Origin: an uncultured Lachnospiraceae bacterium
GTDB taxonomy: Bacteria; Bacillota; Clostridia; Lachnospirales; Lachnospiraceae
Direction: 5' to 3'
Assembly: GCA_958402795.1 (NCBI GenBank)
Contig: CATXUX010000006.1
Location: 1 to 64,000, forward strand
DNA length: 64,000 nucleotides
Part shown: in pieces, positions 8,163 to 16,384 of the stretch
Numbering within the stretch: position 1 is the stretch's first letter
Layout: each line of letters opens with the position of its first letter
The notes under the pieces: model-generated
What the model was told of the DNA's origin: nothing
What the model saw: the letters and a program-made list of their open reading frames with translations, nothing else
The model's database searches: none
Position numbers and translations under genes: made by a program

Positions 8163-9470
8163 TCATTTTTTTACCGCATCAAATGCCGTATCAAGCGCCG
8201 CGATCAGATCTTCTGCTTTCTCGATGCCGACAGACAGGCGGATCGTATTCGGTTTGATCCCCTGCTCCTGCAGTTCTTCCTCGGTGCACTGGCTGTGCGT
8301 CGTTGTCGCCGGATGGATCACGAGCGATTTTACGTCCGCCACATTTGCCAGAAGTGAAAAGATCGGCAGATGATCGATAAACTTCTGTGCATCCGCGGCA
8401 TCTCCTTTGATCTCGAAAGTAAAGATCGAACCGCCTCCATTCGGAAGATACTTTTTATAAAGATCATGTGTTGGTTCACCCGGCAATGACGGATGATGAA
8501 CTGCCTCGACCTGCGGATGTCCCGCCAGATAGTCCACAATTTTCAATGTATTGCTCACGTGACGCTCCACACGAAGAGAAAGCGTCTCTAATCCCTGCAG
8601 GAACAAAAATGCATGGAACGGAGAAAGTGTCGCTCCTGTATCTCGAAGGAGTATCGCGCGAATATACGTTGCAAATGCCGCCGGTCCTGCCGCGTCTGCG
8701 AATGACACTCCGTGATAGCTTGGATTCGGCTCAGAGATCCACGGATATTTACCGGATGCTTTCCAGTCGAAACTGCCGCCGTCAACGATAATGCCGCCAA
8801 TCGCCGTCCCGTGTCCGCCGATGAATTTCGTTGCGGAATGTACCACGATATCTGCGCCATACTCAAACGGACGGATCAGATACGGTGTCGCGAAAGTAGA
8901 ATCCACCACAAGTAGGATCTGGTGTCTGTGTGCGATTTTGGCAAGATTTTCCAAATCAGCGAGATTGGAGTTCGGATTCCCCAGACTCTCCACAAAAATC
9001 GCTTTCGTGTTTTCCTGGATCGCCGCCTCAAAAGCTCCCTCTTCATACGGATCCACGAACGTGGTCGTCACATTGTTACTCAACGGAAATGTGTGTGCAA
9101 GATAATTGTACGTCCCTCCGTAGATTGTCTTCGACGCCACAATGTGTTCCCCTGCCTTTGCCAGTGCCTGAAATGTATACGCGATTGCCGCCGCGCCGGA
9201 AGCTACCGCCAGTGCAGCGCTTCCACCCTCCAGAGCCGCCACTCTCTGTTCAAATACATCTTCAGTCGGATTCGTCAGTCTCCCGTAAATATTCCCCGCA
9301 TCCCGAAGTGCAAAGCGGTCAGCCGCATGCTGTGAATCATGGAACACATAGGATGTAGTCGCATAAATCGGAACCGCTCTTGCATCCGTCACAGGATCCG
9401 CCTGCTCCTGCCCGATATGAAGTTGTTTTGTCTCAAATCCCCAGTTTTTTGAATCTCTTATATCCGCCAT
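8163..9470 (-). CDS. metY: O-acetylhomoserine sulfhydrylase / aminocarboxypropyltransferase (MetY)
   Basis: PLP enzyme of the Cys/Met metabolism family, 435 aa, which uses sulfide and O-acetylhomoserine to make homocysteine. The PLP lysine lies in the motif HSATKFIGGHGT, with VVDSTFATPYLIRP before it and SVGIEKAEDLI near the C-terminus. Length and the PNPSYHGV segment fit MetY rather than cystathionine gamma-synthase. GGAGG lies 7 bases before the ATG. It is adjacent to cysK and shares an operator-like motif with it, which suggests joint control by the nearby Rrf2 regulator. Confidence 0.93.
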   Translation of the reverse strand: MADIRDSKNWGFETKQLHIGQEQADPVTDARAVPIYATTSYVFHDSQHAADRFALRDAGNIYGRLTNPTEDVFEQRVAALEGGSAALAVASGAAAIAYTFQALAKAGEHIVASKTIYGGTYNYLAHTFPLSNNVTTTFVDPYEEGAFEAAIQENTKAIFVESLGNPNSNLADLENLAKIAHRHQILLVVDSTFATPYLIRPFEYGADIVVHSATKFIGGHGTAIGGIIVDGGSFDWKASGKYPWISEPNPSYHGVSFADAAGPAAFATYIRAILLRDTGATLSPFHAFLFLQGLETLSLRVERHVSNTLKIVDYLAGHPQVEAVHHPSLPGEPTHDLYKKYLPNGGGSIFTFEIKGDAADAQKFIDHLPIFSLLANVADVKSLVIHPATTTHSQCTEEELQEQGIKPNTIRLSVGIEKAEDLIAALDTAFDAVKK

Positions 9471-9594
9471 CTTTCTCTTCCTCCATTTTCCTGCTTTTTA
9501 TGAATGATCTGCAGCCGGTACTCCGCCCGGCCGGTGAACGGCCCGGACAGAAGATGTATGCTCCCGGATGTCTCACTTTCCCGGCTGCTGTAAT

Positions 9595-9625
9595 CATACT
9601 AACATAGTAGGTTTAATATGTCCAA
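9595..9625 (-). promoter_or_regulatory. Candidate promoter/operator of metY
   Basis: On the minus strand TTGGAC (9625-9620) is followed after 17 bases by TTAGTA, a weak promoter match. Overlapping it at 9595-9611 the minus strand reads CCTACTATGTTAGTATG. This agrees at 13 of 17 positions with CCTATTATGTCAATAGG between cysK and the Rrf2 gene. Read on the minus strand, both sites also contain TAAACCTA. The resemblance suggests a common operator. Confidence 0.4.
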
Positions 9626-9658
9626 TACATAAAGTAAGTATCCCGCTATAGTTTTTTT

Positions 9659-10591
9659 CTATGCCTGGAAAAGAGGCGTGGAATAATATCTGTCTCCATT
9701 ATCCGGAAGAAGGGCAACGATTGTTTTCCCCTTATTCTCAGGACGTTTTGCAAGCTCCGTCGCCGCGTACAGTGCAGCGCCGGACGAAATTCCTGTCAAA
9801 ATCCCTTCCTTCCTTGCCAGAAGCCGCGCCGCGGCAAATGCGTCTTCATTTTCCACCCGGATAATCTCATCATAAATGCCTGTATTCAACACATCCGGTA
9901 CAAATCCGGCTCCGATCCCCTGAATCTTGTGTGCGCCTGCATTTCCGCCTGACAGCACCGGAGAACCGGATGGCTCCACTGCAACGATCCGAACTGCCGG
10001 ATTTTGTTCTTTCAGATATTCTCCTGTCCCTGTGATCGTCCCTCCTGTTCCGACTCCGGCAACAAACAGATCCACCTTCCCTTCTGTGTCTTTCCAGATC
10101 TCCGGTCCGGTCGTTGCCTTATGAACAGCCGGATTCGCCGGATTTTCAAACTGTCCCGGTATGAAACTGTCCGGGATCTCCGACGCCAGTTCCTTTGCTT
10201 TCGCAATCGCGCCTTTCATTCCTTTCGCTCCTTCCGTGAGCACCAGTTCCGCCCCATAAGCCTTTAAAATATTTCTGCGTTCCACACTCATGGTATCCGG
10301 CATTGTCAAAATAATCCGGTATCCTTTTGCTGCCGCGATCGCCGCCAGACCAATCCCCGTATTTCCGGAAGTCGGCTCAATGATAACAGAACCCTCTTTT
10401 AAAAGTCCTCTGCTCTCCGCATCCTCAATCATTGCCTTCGCGATCCGGTCCTTCACACTTCCGGCCGGGTTGAAATACTCCAGCTTTACAAGAACCTTCG
10501 CCTCCAACCCGAGTTCCGTTTCCAGATTCGTCACCTCAACCAGCGGTGTATTTCCAATCAATTCCAATGTTCCTTTGTAGTATCCAGCCAT
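9659..10591 (-). CDS. cysK: Cysteine synthase A (O-acetylserine sulfhydrylase)
   Basis: PLP-dependent beta-replacement enzyme of 310 aa making cysteine from O-acetylserine and sulfide. The PLP lysine is in NPAGSVKDRIA (about residue 44), the substrate loop is PTSGNTGIGLA, and the phosphate-binding loop is GVGTGGTITGTG. The C-terminal LLPDNGDRYYSTPLF is typical of CysK. AAGGGAGAG precedes the ATG. It is divergent from the Rrf2-family regulator with a 204-bp shared control region. Confidence 0.95.
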   Translation of the reverse strand: MAGYYKGTLELIGNTPLVEVTNLETELGLEAKVLVKLEYFNPAGSVKDRIAKAMIEDAESRGLLKEGSVIIEPTSGNTGIGLAAIAAAKGYRIILTMPDTMSVERRNILKAYGAELVLTEGAKGMKGAIAKAKELASEIPDSFIPGQFENPANPAVHKATTGPEIWKDTEGKVDLFVAGVGTGGTITGTGEYLKEQNPAVRIVAVEPSGSPVLSGGNAGAHKIQGIGAGFVPDVLNTGIYDEIIRVENEDAFAAARLLARKEGILTGISSGAALYAATELAKRPENKGKTIVALLPDNGDRYYSTPLFQA

Positions 10592-10623
10592 TTTCTATCT
10601 CTCCCTTCTTATTTATTTCTACG

Positions 10624-10652
10624 ATATTACTCTTATTTTCCTATTATGTCAA
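10624..10652 (-). promoter_or_regulatory. cysK promoter
   Basis: On the minus strand a perfect TTGACA (10652-10647) is followed after a 17-base spacer by TAATAT (10629-10624, 4 of 6). It lies 33 bp before the cysK start. Confidence 0.6.
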
Positions 10653-10656
10653 TAGG
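10640..10656. promoter_or_regulatory. Operator-like dyad overlapping the cysK -35
   Basis: CCTATT-ATGTC-AATAGG is a perfect 6-bp inverted repeat with a 5-base centre. It covers the cysK -35 element and sits 15 bases before the -35 of the divergent Rrf2 gene, ideal for repressing cysK and autoregulating the regulator. A second TATAGG follows at 10660-10665. A related sequence lies upstream of metY. Confidence 0.5.
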
Positions 10657-10670
10657 TTTATAGGTTTTTC

Positions 10671-10699
10671 TTGATTATTTTTTCCGGTCAGGTTATAAT
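10671..10699 (+). promoter_or_regulatory. Promoter of the Rrf2-family gene
   Basis: TTGATT (10671-10676), a 17-base spacer and a perfect TATAAT (10694-10699) lie about 97 bp upstream of the Rrf2 start codon. Confidence 0.7.
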
Positions 10700-10795
10700 A
10701 ATACCATGCTGCAGGAACACCAAGTTCGCAGCAATCCGCAGGTATCATAGTCCGGGATAAAAATCCCCGGCGAATAAAAAATGGAGGCGGCACTT

Positions 10796-11212
10796 ATGAT
10801 TTCAACGAAAGCACGGTATGCGCTGCGTGTCATGGTCGATCTTGCAGAGCACAGCGATCAGAAATACATTCCACTAAAGGAAATCTCTGCAAGACAGGAA
10901 ATTTCCGAAAAATATCTGGAAATCATCCTAAAAATACTGGTAAAGGGAAAACTTGTAAAAGGCCTTCGCGGAAAAGGCGGCGGATATATGCTGACAAGAG
11001 AACCGAAAGACTATATCGTCGGTGAGATCATTGAACTGACAGAAGGTCCTCTGGTCTGTGTCGCATGCAGACACCCCGACGCTGCCGACTGTCCCCGGAA
11101 AGGCGAATGCGTAACGCTCCCCCTCTGGGAGAACTTTGACGCTCTGGTCCATAATTATTTCTACAGCATTACCCTGGAAGATCTGATCAATGGAAATATC
11201 CCTCAGAACTAA
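10796..11212 (+). CDS. Rrf2-family transcriptional regulator, probable sulfur/cysteine regulator
   Basis: A 138-aa winged-helix regulator starting MISTKARYALRVM. GGAGG 6 bases upstream of 10796 decides this ATG over an in-frame ATG at 10781. The wing motif LVKGLRGKGGGYMLTREP is typical of Rrf2/CymR/IscR. Divergence from cysK and proximity to metY match the CymR role in Firmicutes. Unlike classical CymR, which has no cluster, this protein carries four cysteines (C88, C91, C99, C105), in the region where IscR and NsrR hold an iron-sulfur cluster. It may therefore sense Fe-S status, or sulfide through Fe-S. The function is inferred from context; I leave the symbol blank because CymR and IscR remain alternatives. 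Confidence 0.85.
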   Translation: MISTKARYALRVMVDLAEHSDQKYIPLKEISARQEISEKYLEIILKILVKGKLVKGLRGKGGGYMLTREPKDYIVGEIIELTEGPLVCVACRHPDAADCPRKGECVTLPLWENFDALVHNYFYSITLEDLINGNIPQN

Positions 11213-11246
11213 AGAGAGACGGTCTTTCGACCGTCTTTTCTCTTTT
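11211..11246. terminator. Bidirectional terminator between Rrf2 gene and 6S-like RNA
   Basis: GACGGTC-TTTC-GACCGTC (11218-11235) is flanked by AAAGAGA on the left and TTTTCTCTTTT on the right. It therefore works as an intrinsic terminator for the Rrf2 gene on the plus strand and for the RNA arriving on the minus strand. Confidence 0.85.
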
Positions 11247-11450
11247 GTGAACCCCCAAAATGCCGTTCCCTGTATTTTGACTCCTAGCCTCAGCCAGGTG
11301 GGCAGCCGCATCTGCTTTTCTGTCTTCCGCTCCGCGTTCGGCGGCCTGACATATTACAGAGATGTAAGCATCCCGTTTAAAGTTTTGTAGGTTCAAAATT
11401 ACAGGGGCCTCGTACACCTCAGGTTGCTCTGTTTTCTGAATGTTCTTTCT
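11212..11450 (-). ncRNA. ssrS: Probable 6S RNA (ssrS)
   Basis: The 348-bp gap between the Rrf2 gene and the EFR1 gene has no coding frame but holds a minus-strand transcription unit. It has its own promoter (TTGTAA, 17 bases, TATAAT at 11485-11457) and the shared terminator at its 3' end. The RNA folds on itself through a long interrupted stem: CCCTGTAATTTTGA (11406-11393) pairs with TCAAAATACAGGG (11280-11268), with a bulge and inner irregular helices between. This long bubbled rod resembles 6S RNA, which mimics open promoter DNA and binds RNA polymerase. In Bacillus the 6S gene also lies near cymR, supporting the call. A covariance-model test was not possible. Confidence 0.55.
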
Positions 11451-11456
11451 GCATGT

Positions 11457-11485
11457 ATTATAACTCATCTGAACACTTTTTACAA
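11457..11485 (-). promoter_or_regulatory. Promoter of the 6S-like RNA
   Basis: On the minus strand TTGTAA (11485-11480), a 17-base spacer and a perfect TATAAT (11462-11457). The expected start is near 11450. Confidence 0.65.
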
Positions 11486-11495
11486 CAAGAAACAT

Positions 11496-11523
11496 TTGAA
11501 AATCTTTACCAATATGATATAAT
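11496..11523 (+). promoter_or_regulatory. Promoter of the EFR1-type gene
   Basis: TTGAAA (11496-11501), a 16-base spacer and TATAAT (11518-11523), 37 bp before the start codon. The -10 lies inside a dyad (11517-11540). Confidence 0.7.
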
Positions 11524-11540
11524 CGTAACAGCGATTATAT
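11517..11540. promoter_or_regulatory. Operator-like dyad over the -10 and start region of the EFR1-type gene
   Basis: ATATAATCG-TAACAG-CGATTATAT is a perfect 9-bp inverted repeat. It covers the -10 hexamer and the expected transcription start, the usual position for a repressor operator. Confidence 0.5.
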
Positions 11541-11560
11541 TGTACATAAGGAGTTTTACA

Positions 11561-12346
11561 ATGATGAAGATGAATGAACTGGGACTTGTATATTTTAGTC
11601 CGACAGGAACCACAAGAAAAGTAATCATGGAGGCGGCAAAAAATATTGAGATGAAATCCGTCTCTTACGATTTAACCATCCACAAAGAAAAGAAACCCGT
11701 CCTGAAATTTAAAAAGAATGACTTTGTACTGTTTGGTATCCCGGTATACAGTGGAAGGGTTCCGGAAACATTTCTGGAATATTTTGAGAATCTCAAGGGA
11801 GACGGCACACCTGCCGCCCTGATTGCCACATACGGCTGCCGCGAATACGAGGACGCGCTTCTGGAATTAAAAACAGAAGTAGAAAACCGTGGTTTCAAAG
11901 TCATCGGCGCCGGTGCTTTTCCTGTAGAACACTCCCTCGTCCGCACGATCGGCGCACGTCGTCCGAACAAAGCCGACCTGAAAGTGATCTCCGATTTCGG
12001 AATCCAGTTGAACCGCCGCCTCAGACAGTCCGATGATTTTGATTCCTTTGATATCGCTGTTCCCGGCAATACACCATACCGGAAATATAACCGTCCCTCG
12101 CTCGTGCCGAAGACAGACACAACCGCCTGTCTGGAGTGTAAGGCATGTGTCAAGGTCTGTCCGTCCGGAGCGATCTCCGCAGACAATCCCAAAAAGACGG
12201 ATAAAAACAAATGTATCCGCTGCCAGAAGTGTGTCCGCTTTTGCAAGCAGAAAGCACGTTATATCAGCAGCATGAAGTACAATTCCCTTGCAAAGAAGCT
12301 GAACAAAGTATGTGACAGCAATAAAGAAGCCGATATTTTTCTGTAA
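11561..12346 (+). CDS. EFR1-family flavodoxin-ferredoxin protein
   Basis: A 261-aa cytoplasmic electron-transfer protein. Residues 1-160 form a flavodoxin-like domain with the FMN phosphate loop YFSPTGTTRK. The C-terminal part carries two 4Fe-4S motifs, CLECKACVKVCP and CIRCQKCVRFC, the second with CK in place of CP. I use the ATG at 11561 because AAGGAG lies 7 bases upstream; the longer reading frame from 11453 runs through the promoter. Such fusion proteins are common in anaerobic clostridia, but the redox partner is unknown. The gene stands alone between a promoter with an operator-like dyad and a strong terminator. Confidence 0.85.
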   Translation: MMKMNELGLVYFSPTGTTRKVIMEAAKNIEMKSVSYDLTIHKEKKPVLKFKKNDFVLFGIPVYSGRVPETFLEYFENLKGDGTPAALIATYGCREYEDALLELKTEVENRGFKVIGAGAFPVEHSLVRTIGARRPNKADLKVISDFGIQLNRRLRQSDDFDSFDIAVPGNTPYRKYNRPSLVPKTDTTACLECKACVKVCPSGAISADNPKKTDKNKCIRCQKCVRFCKQKARYISSMKYNSLAKKLNKVCDSNKEADIFL

Positions 12347-12359
12347 TCCGGAAAGCGCA

Positions 12360-12413
12360 AAATAAAGAGAGGGAGAGAAAACAAGATGTTTTCTCTCCCT
12401 CTCTTTATTTTTG
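12360..12413. terminator. Strong bidirectional terminator, EFR1 gene / pckA
   Basis: A perfect 23-bp stem (12360-12382 pairing with 12388-12410) with a 5-base AAGAT loop is flanked by A-rich and T-rich ends. It serves both convergent genes. Confidence 0.92.
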
Positions 12414-12432
12414 TATGACTGACCAGTCTTTT

Positions 12433-14037
12433 TTACAACTGCGGACCTGCCGGAACAAGTGCTTTTCCTGCCTCGTTTGTCTCATACTTCTTAAAGTTAT
12501 TGATAAATCTCTGTGCAAGGTCCTTTGCTTTCTCTTCCCATTCGGAAGCATCTGCATAAGTGTCGCGCGGATCCAGAATGTTCGTATCTACACCGTTGAG
12601 TTCTGTCGGAACCTCAAAGTTGAAGTACGGGATCTGCTTGGTCGGTGCGTTCAGGATATCTCCATTGAGGATCGCATCGATGATTCCACGGGTATCCTTG
12701 ATCGAGATACGCTTTCCGGAACCGTTCCATCCGGTATTCACAAGGTATGCTTTCGCACCGCTCTGCTGCATCTTCTTCACAAGCTCCTCTGCATACTTTG
12801 TCGGATGCAGTTCCAGGAATGCCTGACCGAAGCAAGCGGAGAATGTCGGAGTCGGCTCTGTAATACCACGCTCTGTACCTGCAAGCTTTGCTGTAAATCC
12901 GGACAGGAAGTAGTATTCCGTCTGCTCAGGCGTCAGAACAGATACCGGCGGAAGTACGCCAAATGCATCCGCTGACAAGAAGATCACGTTCTTCGCTGCC
13001 GGAGCTGCAGAAACCGGACGTACAATATTCTGGATATGGTTGATCGGATAAGATACACGTGTATTCTCTGTCACGCTCTTGTCCGCGAAATCAATCTTGC
13101 CGTTCTCATCCAGCGTTACGTTCTCAAGAAGTGCATCTCTCTTGATCGCATTGTAGATATCCGGCTCGGAATCCTTGTCCAGATTGATGACCTTCGCATA
13201 GCATCCACCTTCAAAGTTGAAGATGCCGTTGTCATCCCATCCATGCTCGTCATCGCCGATCAGGAGACGCTTCGGATCTGTTGACAGCGTGGTCTTTCCT
13301 GTTCCGGAAAGTCCGAAGAAGATCGCCGTATTCTCTCCGTTCATATCTGTGTTTGCAGAGCAGTGCATGGATGCGATGCCCTTCAGCGGCAGATAGTAGT
13401 TCATCATAGAGAACATACCCTTCTTCATCTCTCCGCCGTACCATGTATTGACAATCACCTGCTCACGGCTTGTAATATTGAACATAACCGCTGTCTCGGA
13501 GTTCAGTCCCAGTTCTTTGTAATTCTCTACCTTCGCCTTGGAAGCGGTATACACGATAAAGTCCGGCTCAAAGTTCGCCAGCTCTTCTTCTGACGGCTTA
13601 ATGAACATATTCGTTACGAAATGTGCCTGCCATGCTACTTCCATGATGAACCGGATCGCCATACGGGTTTCCTTGTTCGCGCCGCAGAATGCATCTACGA
13701 CATACAGTCTCTTATTAGAAAGTTCGTCCAGTGCAAGCTGCTTTACAGCCTTCCATGTCTCTTCAGAAGCCGGATGGTTGTCGTTCTTATATTCGTCTGT
13801 CGTCCACCATACCGTATCTTTTGAATTCTCATCCATTACGATATATTTGTCTTTCGGTGAACGTCCTGTATAAACACCGGTCATTACATTGACAGCGCCA
13901 AGTTCGCTGACCTGTCCCTTTTCATAACCTTCAAGCGCCGGATTGGTCTCTTCCTCATACAAGAAATCATAGGAAGGATTGTGAACGATTTCTTTCGTCC
14001 CGGTGATGCCATACTTCTCTAAATTCAATTCTGCCAT
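12433..14037 (-). CDS. pckA: Phosphoenolpyruvate carboxykinase (ATP)
   Basis: A 534-aa ATP-dependent PEP carboxykinase interconverting oxaloacetate and PEP. In fermentative anaerobes it often runs towards oxaloacetate with ATP gain. The kinase-1 P-loop GLSGTGKTTLS is near residue 245, preceded by the metal-site segment STKARVENYKELG-like region and HCSANTDMNG. RSPKDKYIV near residue 60 binds substrate. The gene has its own promoter at 14111-14138 and an 80-base leader with a small hairpin (TTCTGCgctGCAGAA). The GAGG ribosome site is 11 bases from the ATG, slightly long. Confidence 0.95.
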   Translation of the reverse strand: MAELNLEKYGITGTKEIVHNPSYDFLYEEETNPALEGYEKGQVSELGAVNVMTGVYTGRSPKDKYIVMDENSKDTVWWTTDEYKNDNHPASEETWKAVKQLALDELSNKRLYVVDAFCGANKETRMAIRFIMEVAWQAHFVTNMFIKPSEEELANFEPDFIVYTASKAKVENYKELGLNSETAVMFNITSREQVIVNTWYGGEMKKGMFSMMNYYLPLKGIASMHCSANTDMNGENTAIFFGLSGTGKTTLSTDPKRLLIGDDEHGWDDNGIFNFEGGCYAKVINLDKDSEPDIYNAIKRDALLENVTLDENGKIDFADKSVTENTRVSYPINHIQNIVRPVSAAPAAKNVIFLSADAFGVLPPVSVLTPEQTEYYFLSGFTAKLAGTERGITEPTPTFSACFGQAFLELHPTKYAEELVKKMQQSGAKAYLVNTGWNGSGKRISIKDTRGIIDAILNGDILNAPTKQIPYFNFEVPTELNGVDTNILDPRDTYADASEWEEKAKDLAQRFINNFKKYETNEAGKALVPAGPQL

Positions 14038-14110
14038 GTCTCATCAAACCTCTTTCTTAAATAGTAATATCCCATTTCTGCAGCGCAGAAAAAACGATAC
14101 CCTGTCTCTA

Positions 14111-14138
14111 ATTATACATATTTGCCCCGTAAAATCAA
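14111..14138 (-). promoter_or_regulatory. pckA promoter
   Basis: On the minus strand TTGATT (14138-14133), a 16-base spacer and a perfect TATAAT (14116-14111). Confidence 0.7.
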
Positions 14139-14156
14139 CAAATTTTTAACAATTTT

Positions 14157-16025
14157 TCACTCCACCGTTACACTTTTTGCAAGATTTCTCGGCTTATCCA
14201 CATCCAGTCCTTTCGCCACGGATACATAATATCCCAAAAGCTGCATCGGGATCACAGCAAGGCTTCCTGCAAAATGTTCATCTACATAAGGAACATATAC
14301 GGTAAAATCCGCCTGATCCTCCGTCTCATACTTGCCGTATGTCGTAATTCCCATCAGATAAGCGCCCCGGCTTTTACATTCCACCATGTTACTGATTGTT
14401 TTTTCATACAGATCACTCTGCGTCAGCACTCCGATCACAAGCGTTCCCGGCTCAATCAGGGAAATCGTTCCATGCTTCAGCTCTCCTGCCGCGTATGCCT
14501 CGCTGTGAATATAGGAAATCTCCTTGAGTTTTAAGCTTCCTTCCAGACAAACTGCATAGTCGATTCCTCTGCCGACATAAAAAACATCGTGCGCATTCGC
14601 ATATTTTGCCGCAAACCATTGAATTCTGTCCTTATCTTCCAGAATCTTCTCGATCTTATCCGGAAGGCTCTTCAGCTCATCGATATAGGTCGTGTACTGC
14701 TCCTCTGTGATCTTTCCCAAAGCCATTCCAAACTGCACCGCAAGACAATATCCCGCGGCCAGTTGTGCCGAATATGCCTTCGTCGTCGCCACAGAAATCT
14801 CCGGTCCTGCAAGGGTATAAAACACCGAATCCGCCTCCCTGGCGATGGAACTTCCCACCACATTTACAATCGCGAGTGTCCGAACTCCCTTTTCCTTTGC
14901 CAGACGCAGAGCCGCAAGAGTATCCGCCGTTTCCCCTGACTGAGAGATCAGGATAACCAGCTTATGAGGAGAACCGATAAACTTACGGTACCGGAACTCG
15001 GAGGCAAGTTCTACACGAACCGGAATCCCCGTCAGATCTTCTGCCACATACTGAAAGGCCATTCCCACATGCCATGCCGAACCACAGGCAACTACGGAAA
15101 TACTGTCGATTTCCCGGATCTCATCATCGCTGAGACCAATCGATGACAGATCAATCTTTCCATCCTTAATCACAGAGTTCAACGTATCCGCCACCGCTTT
15201 CGGCTGCTCATGGATCTCTTTCATCATAAAATGCTCATAGCCGCCCTTTTCTGCTTCTTCCGCAGAATAGGTGATCTCCACAGGCTCTTTCGATACTGCT
15301 TCCCCGTCAAGATTATAAAAAACCGCTTTTCCCGGCGTCAGGCAGGCAAATTCCAGATTATTGATATAATATACGCTCCTGGTATATTTTAAAATCGCCG
15401 GAACATCCGACGCCACATACGTCTCGCCCCCCGTGATCCCGATGATCATCGGAGAATCCTTTCTTGCCACCCAGATTTCACCCGGATAGTCCTTGAACAT
15501 GACTTCCAGTGCATAAGAACCACGAACACGCACCATCGTCTTCGCAATTGCGTCAATCGGACCAACCTTATATTTCTTATAATAGTAATCAACAAGCTTC
15601 ACGATGACTTCGGTATCCGTATCCGAATAAAACCGGTAACCATGCTTCAGCAGCTTCTCTTTCAACTCCTGATAATTCTCAATGATTCCGTTATGAACCC
15701 CTACAACCTCAGATTCCACTTCCCCGGAGCCGGAGCCCGTACAGTTGCCTGACACATGCGGATGCGCATTCGTCTGCGTCGGCGCGCCATGTGTCGCCCA
15801 TCTGGTGTGACCGATGCCGCAGGTCCCCGGAAGAGCCTTTCCCTCGTCCGTCTTATCTGAAAGATTCTTCAGTTTTCCTGTCGCCTTCACAACCTCCGTC
15901 AGTTTCTCGCCGTCCCGGACCGCAAGACCGGCAGAATCATACCCTCTGTACTCCAGCCTTTCCAGTCCGTCCAGCAAAATCGGCGCAGCCTGATGGCTGC
16001 CGGTAAATCCTACAATTCCACACAT
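14157..16025 (-). CDS. glmS: Glutamine--fructose-6-phosphate aminotransferase (isomerizing)
   Basis: First enzyme of the UDP-GlcNAc pathway, making glucosamine-6-phosphate from fructose-6-phosphate and glutamine. It is 622 aa. The class-II glutamine amidotransferase domain begins with catalytic Cys2 (MCGIVGFTG), and GHTRWATHGAPT is conserved. Two SIS sugar-isomerase domains follow (ISQSGETADTLAAL, then HGTISLIEPG). The C-terminus DKPRNLAKSVTVE is canonical. GGAGG lies 7 bases before the ATG. The 359-bp leader does not show the recognisable core of a glmS ribozyme. Confidence 0.96.
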   Translation of the reverse strand: MCGIVGFTGSHQAAPILLDGLERLEYRGYDSAGLAVRDGEKLTEVVKATGKLKNLSDKTDEGKALPGTCGIGHTRWATHGAPTQTNAHPHVSGNCTGSGSGEVESEVVGVHNGIIENYQELKEKLLKHGYRFYSDTDTEVIVKLVDYYYKKYKVGPIDAIAKTMVRVRGSYALEVMFKDYPGEIWVARKDSPMIIGITGGETYVASDVPAILKYTRSVYYINNLEFACLTPGKAVFYNLDGEAVSKEPVEITYSAEEAEKGGYEHFMMKEIHEQPKAVADTLNSVIKDGKIDLSSIGLSDDEIREIDSISVVACGSAWHVGMAFQYVAEDLTGIPVRVELASEFRYRKFIGSPHKLVILISQSGETADTLAALRLAKEKGVRTLAIVNVVGSSIAREADSVFYTLAGPEISVATTKAYSAQLAAGYCLAVQFGMALGKITEEQYTTYIDELKSLPDKIEKILEDKDRIQWFAAKYANAHDVFYVGRGIDYAVCLEGSLKLKEISYIHSEAYAAGELKHGTISLIEPGTLVIGVLTQSDLYEKTISNMVECKSRGAYLMGITTYGKYETEDQADFTVYVPYVDEHFAGSLAVIPMQLLGYYVSVAKGLDVDKPRNLAKSVTVE

Positions 16026-16384
16026 AATATTTCCTCCATTTATTACTATTCTTCACCATATTAGTTCTGGTTGCAGATCATCTTCTATACTTTGAGCCTC
16101 TATTCTTTCGTATGTTATCATATGAATCCCTTCTTAACCCAGACGCATATTGTTATTCTACAACAGATAATAACCAAAAAGCAATACAACAGAACAAAAA
16201 GATCAATTCAAATACTCCCATTCAATTTCATCTATCTTTGAAGAATCAACTGCACGTCGCCCATTGCCGCTATGATTTCCGCTCTGTTAAGAAAGCTGAT
16301 AAAGTGGAACAGATTTTAAAAAACGAGTGACTACAATGCCTCGGATGAGACAGCGGTTTTGTCAGAATTAGAGAACATAAAATA
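16026..16384. other. Non-coding leader region of glmS; possible degraded coding sequence
   Basis: AT-rich sequence of about 360 bp upstream of glmS. It contains the glmS ribosome site and a weak promoter candidate on the minus strand (TTGCTT, 18 bases, TAGAAT). One minus-strand frame reads a short hydrophobic stretch (FELIFLFCCIAFWLLSVVE) with stops before it and no ribosome site. It could be a remnant of a lost gene, but I cannot identify it. No riboswitch or glmS ribozyme was recognised. Confidence 0.4.

Noticed and set aside
9471..9658. SAM riboswitch before metY
   Set aside because: The SAM-I core was not found; the GC-rich hairpins (for example GGCCGttcaCGGCC-like) have no conserved riboswitch sequence.
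16026..16384. glmS ribozyme expected upstream of glmS
   Set aside because: I could not find the conserved ribozyme core or its pairing pattern; the region looks like ordinary AT-rich or decayed sequence. A covariance search would settle it.
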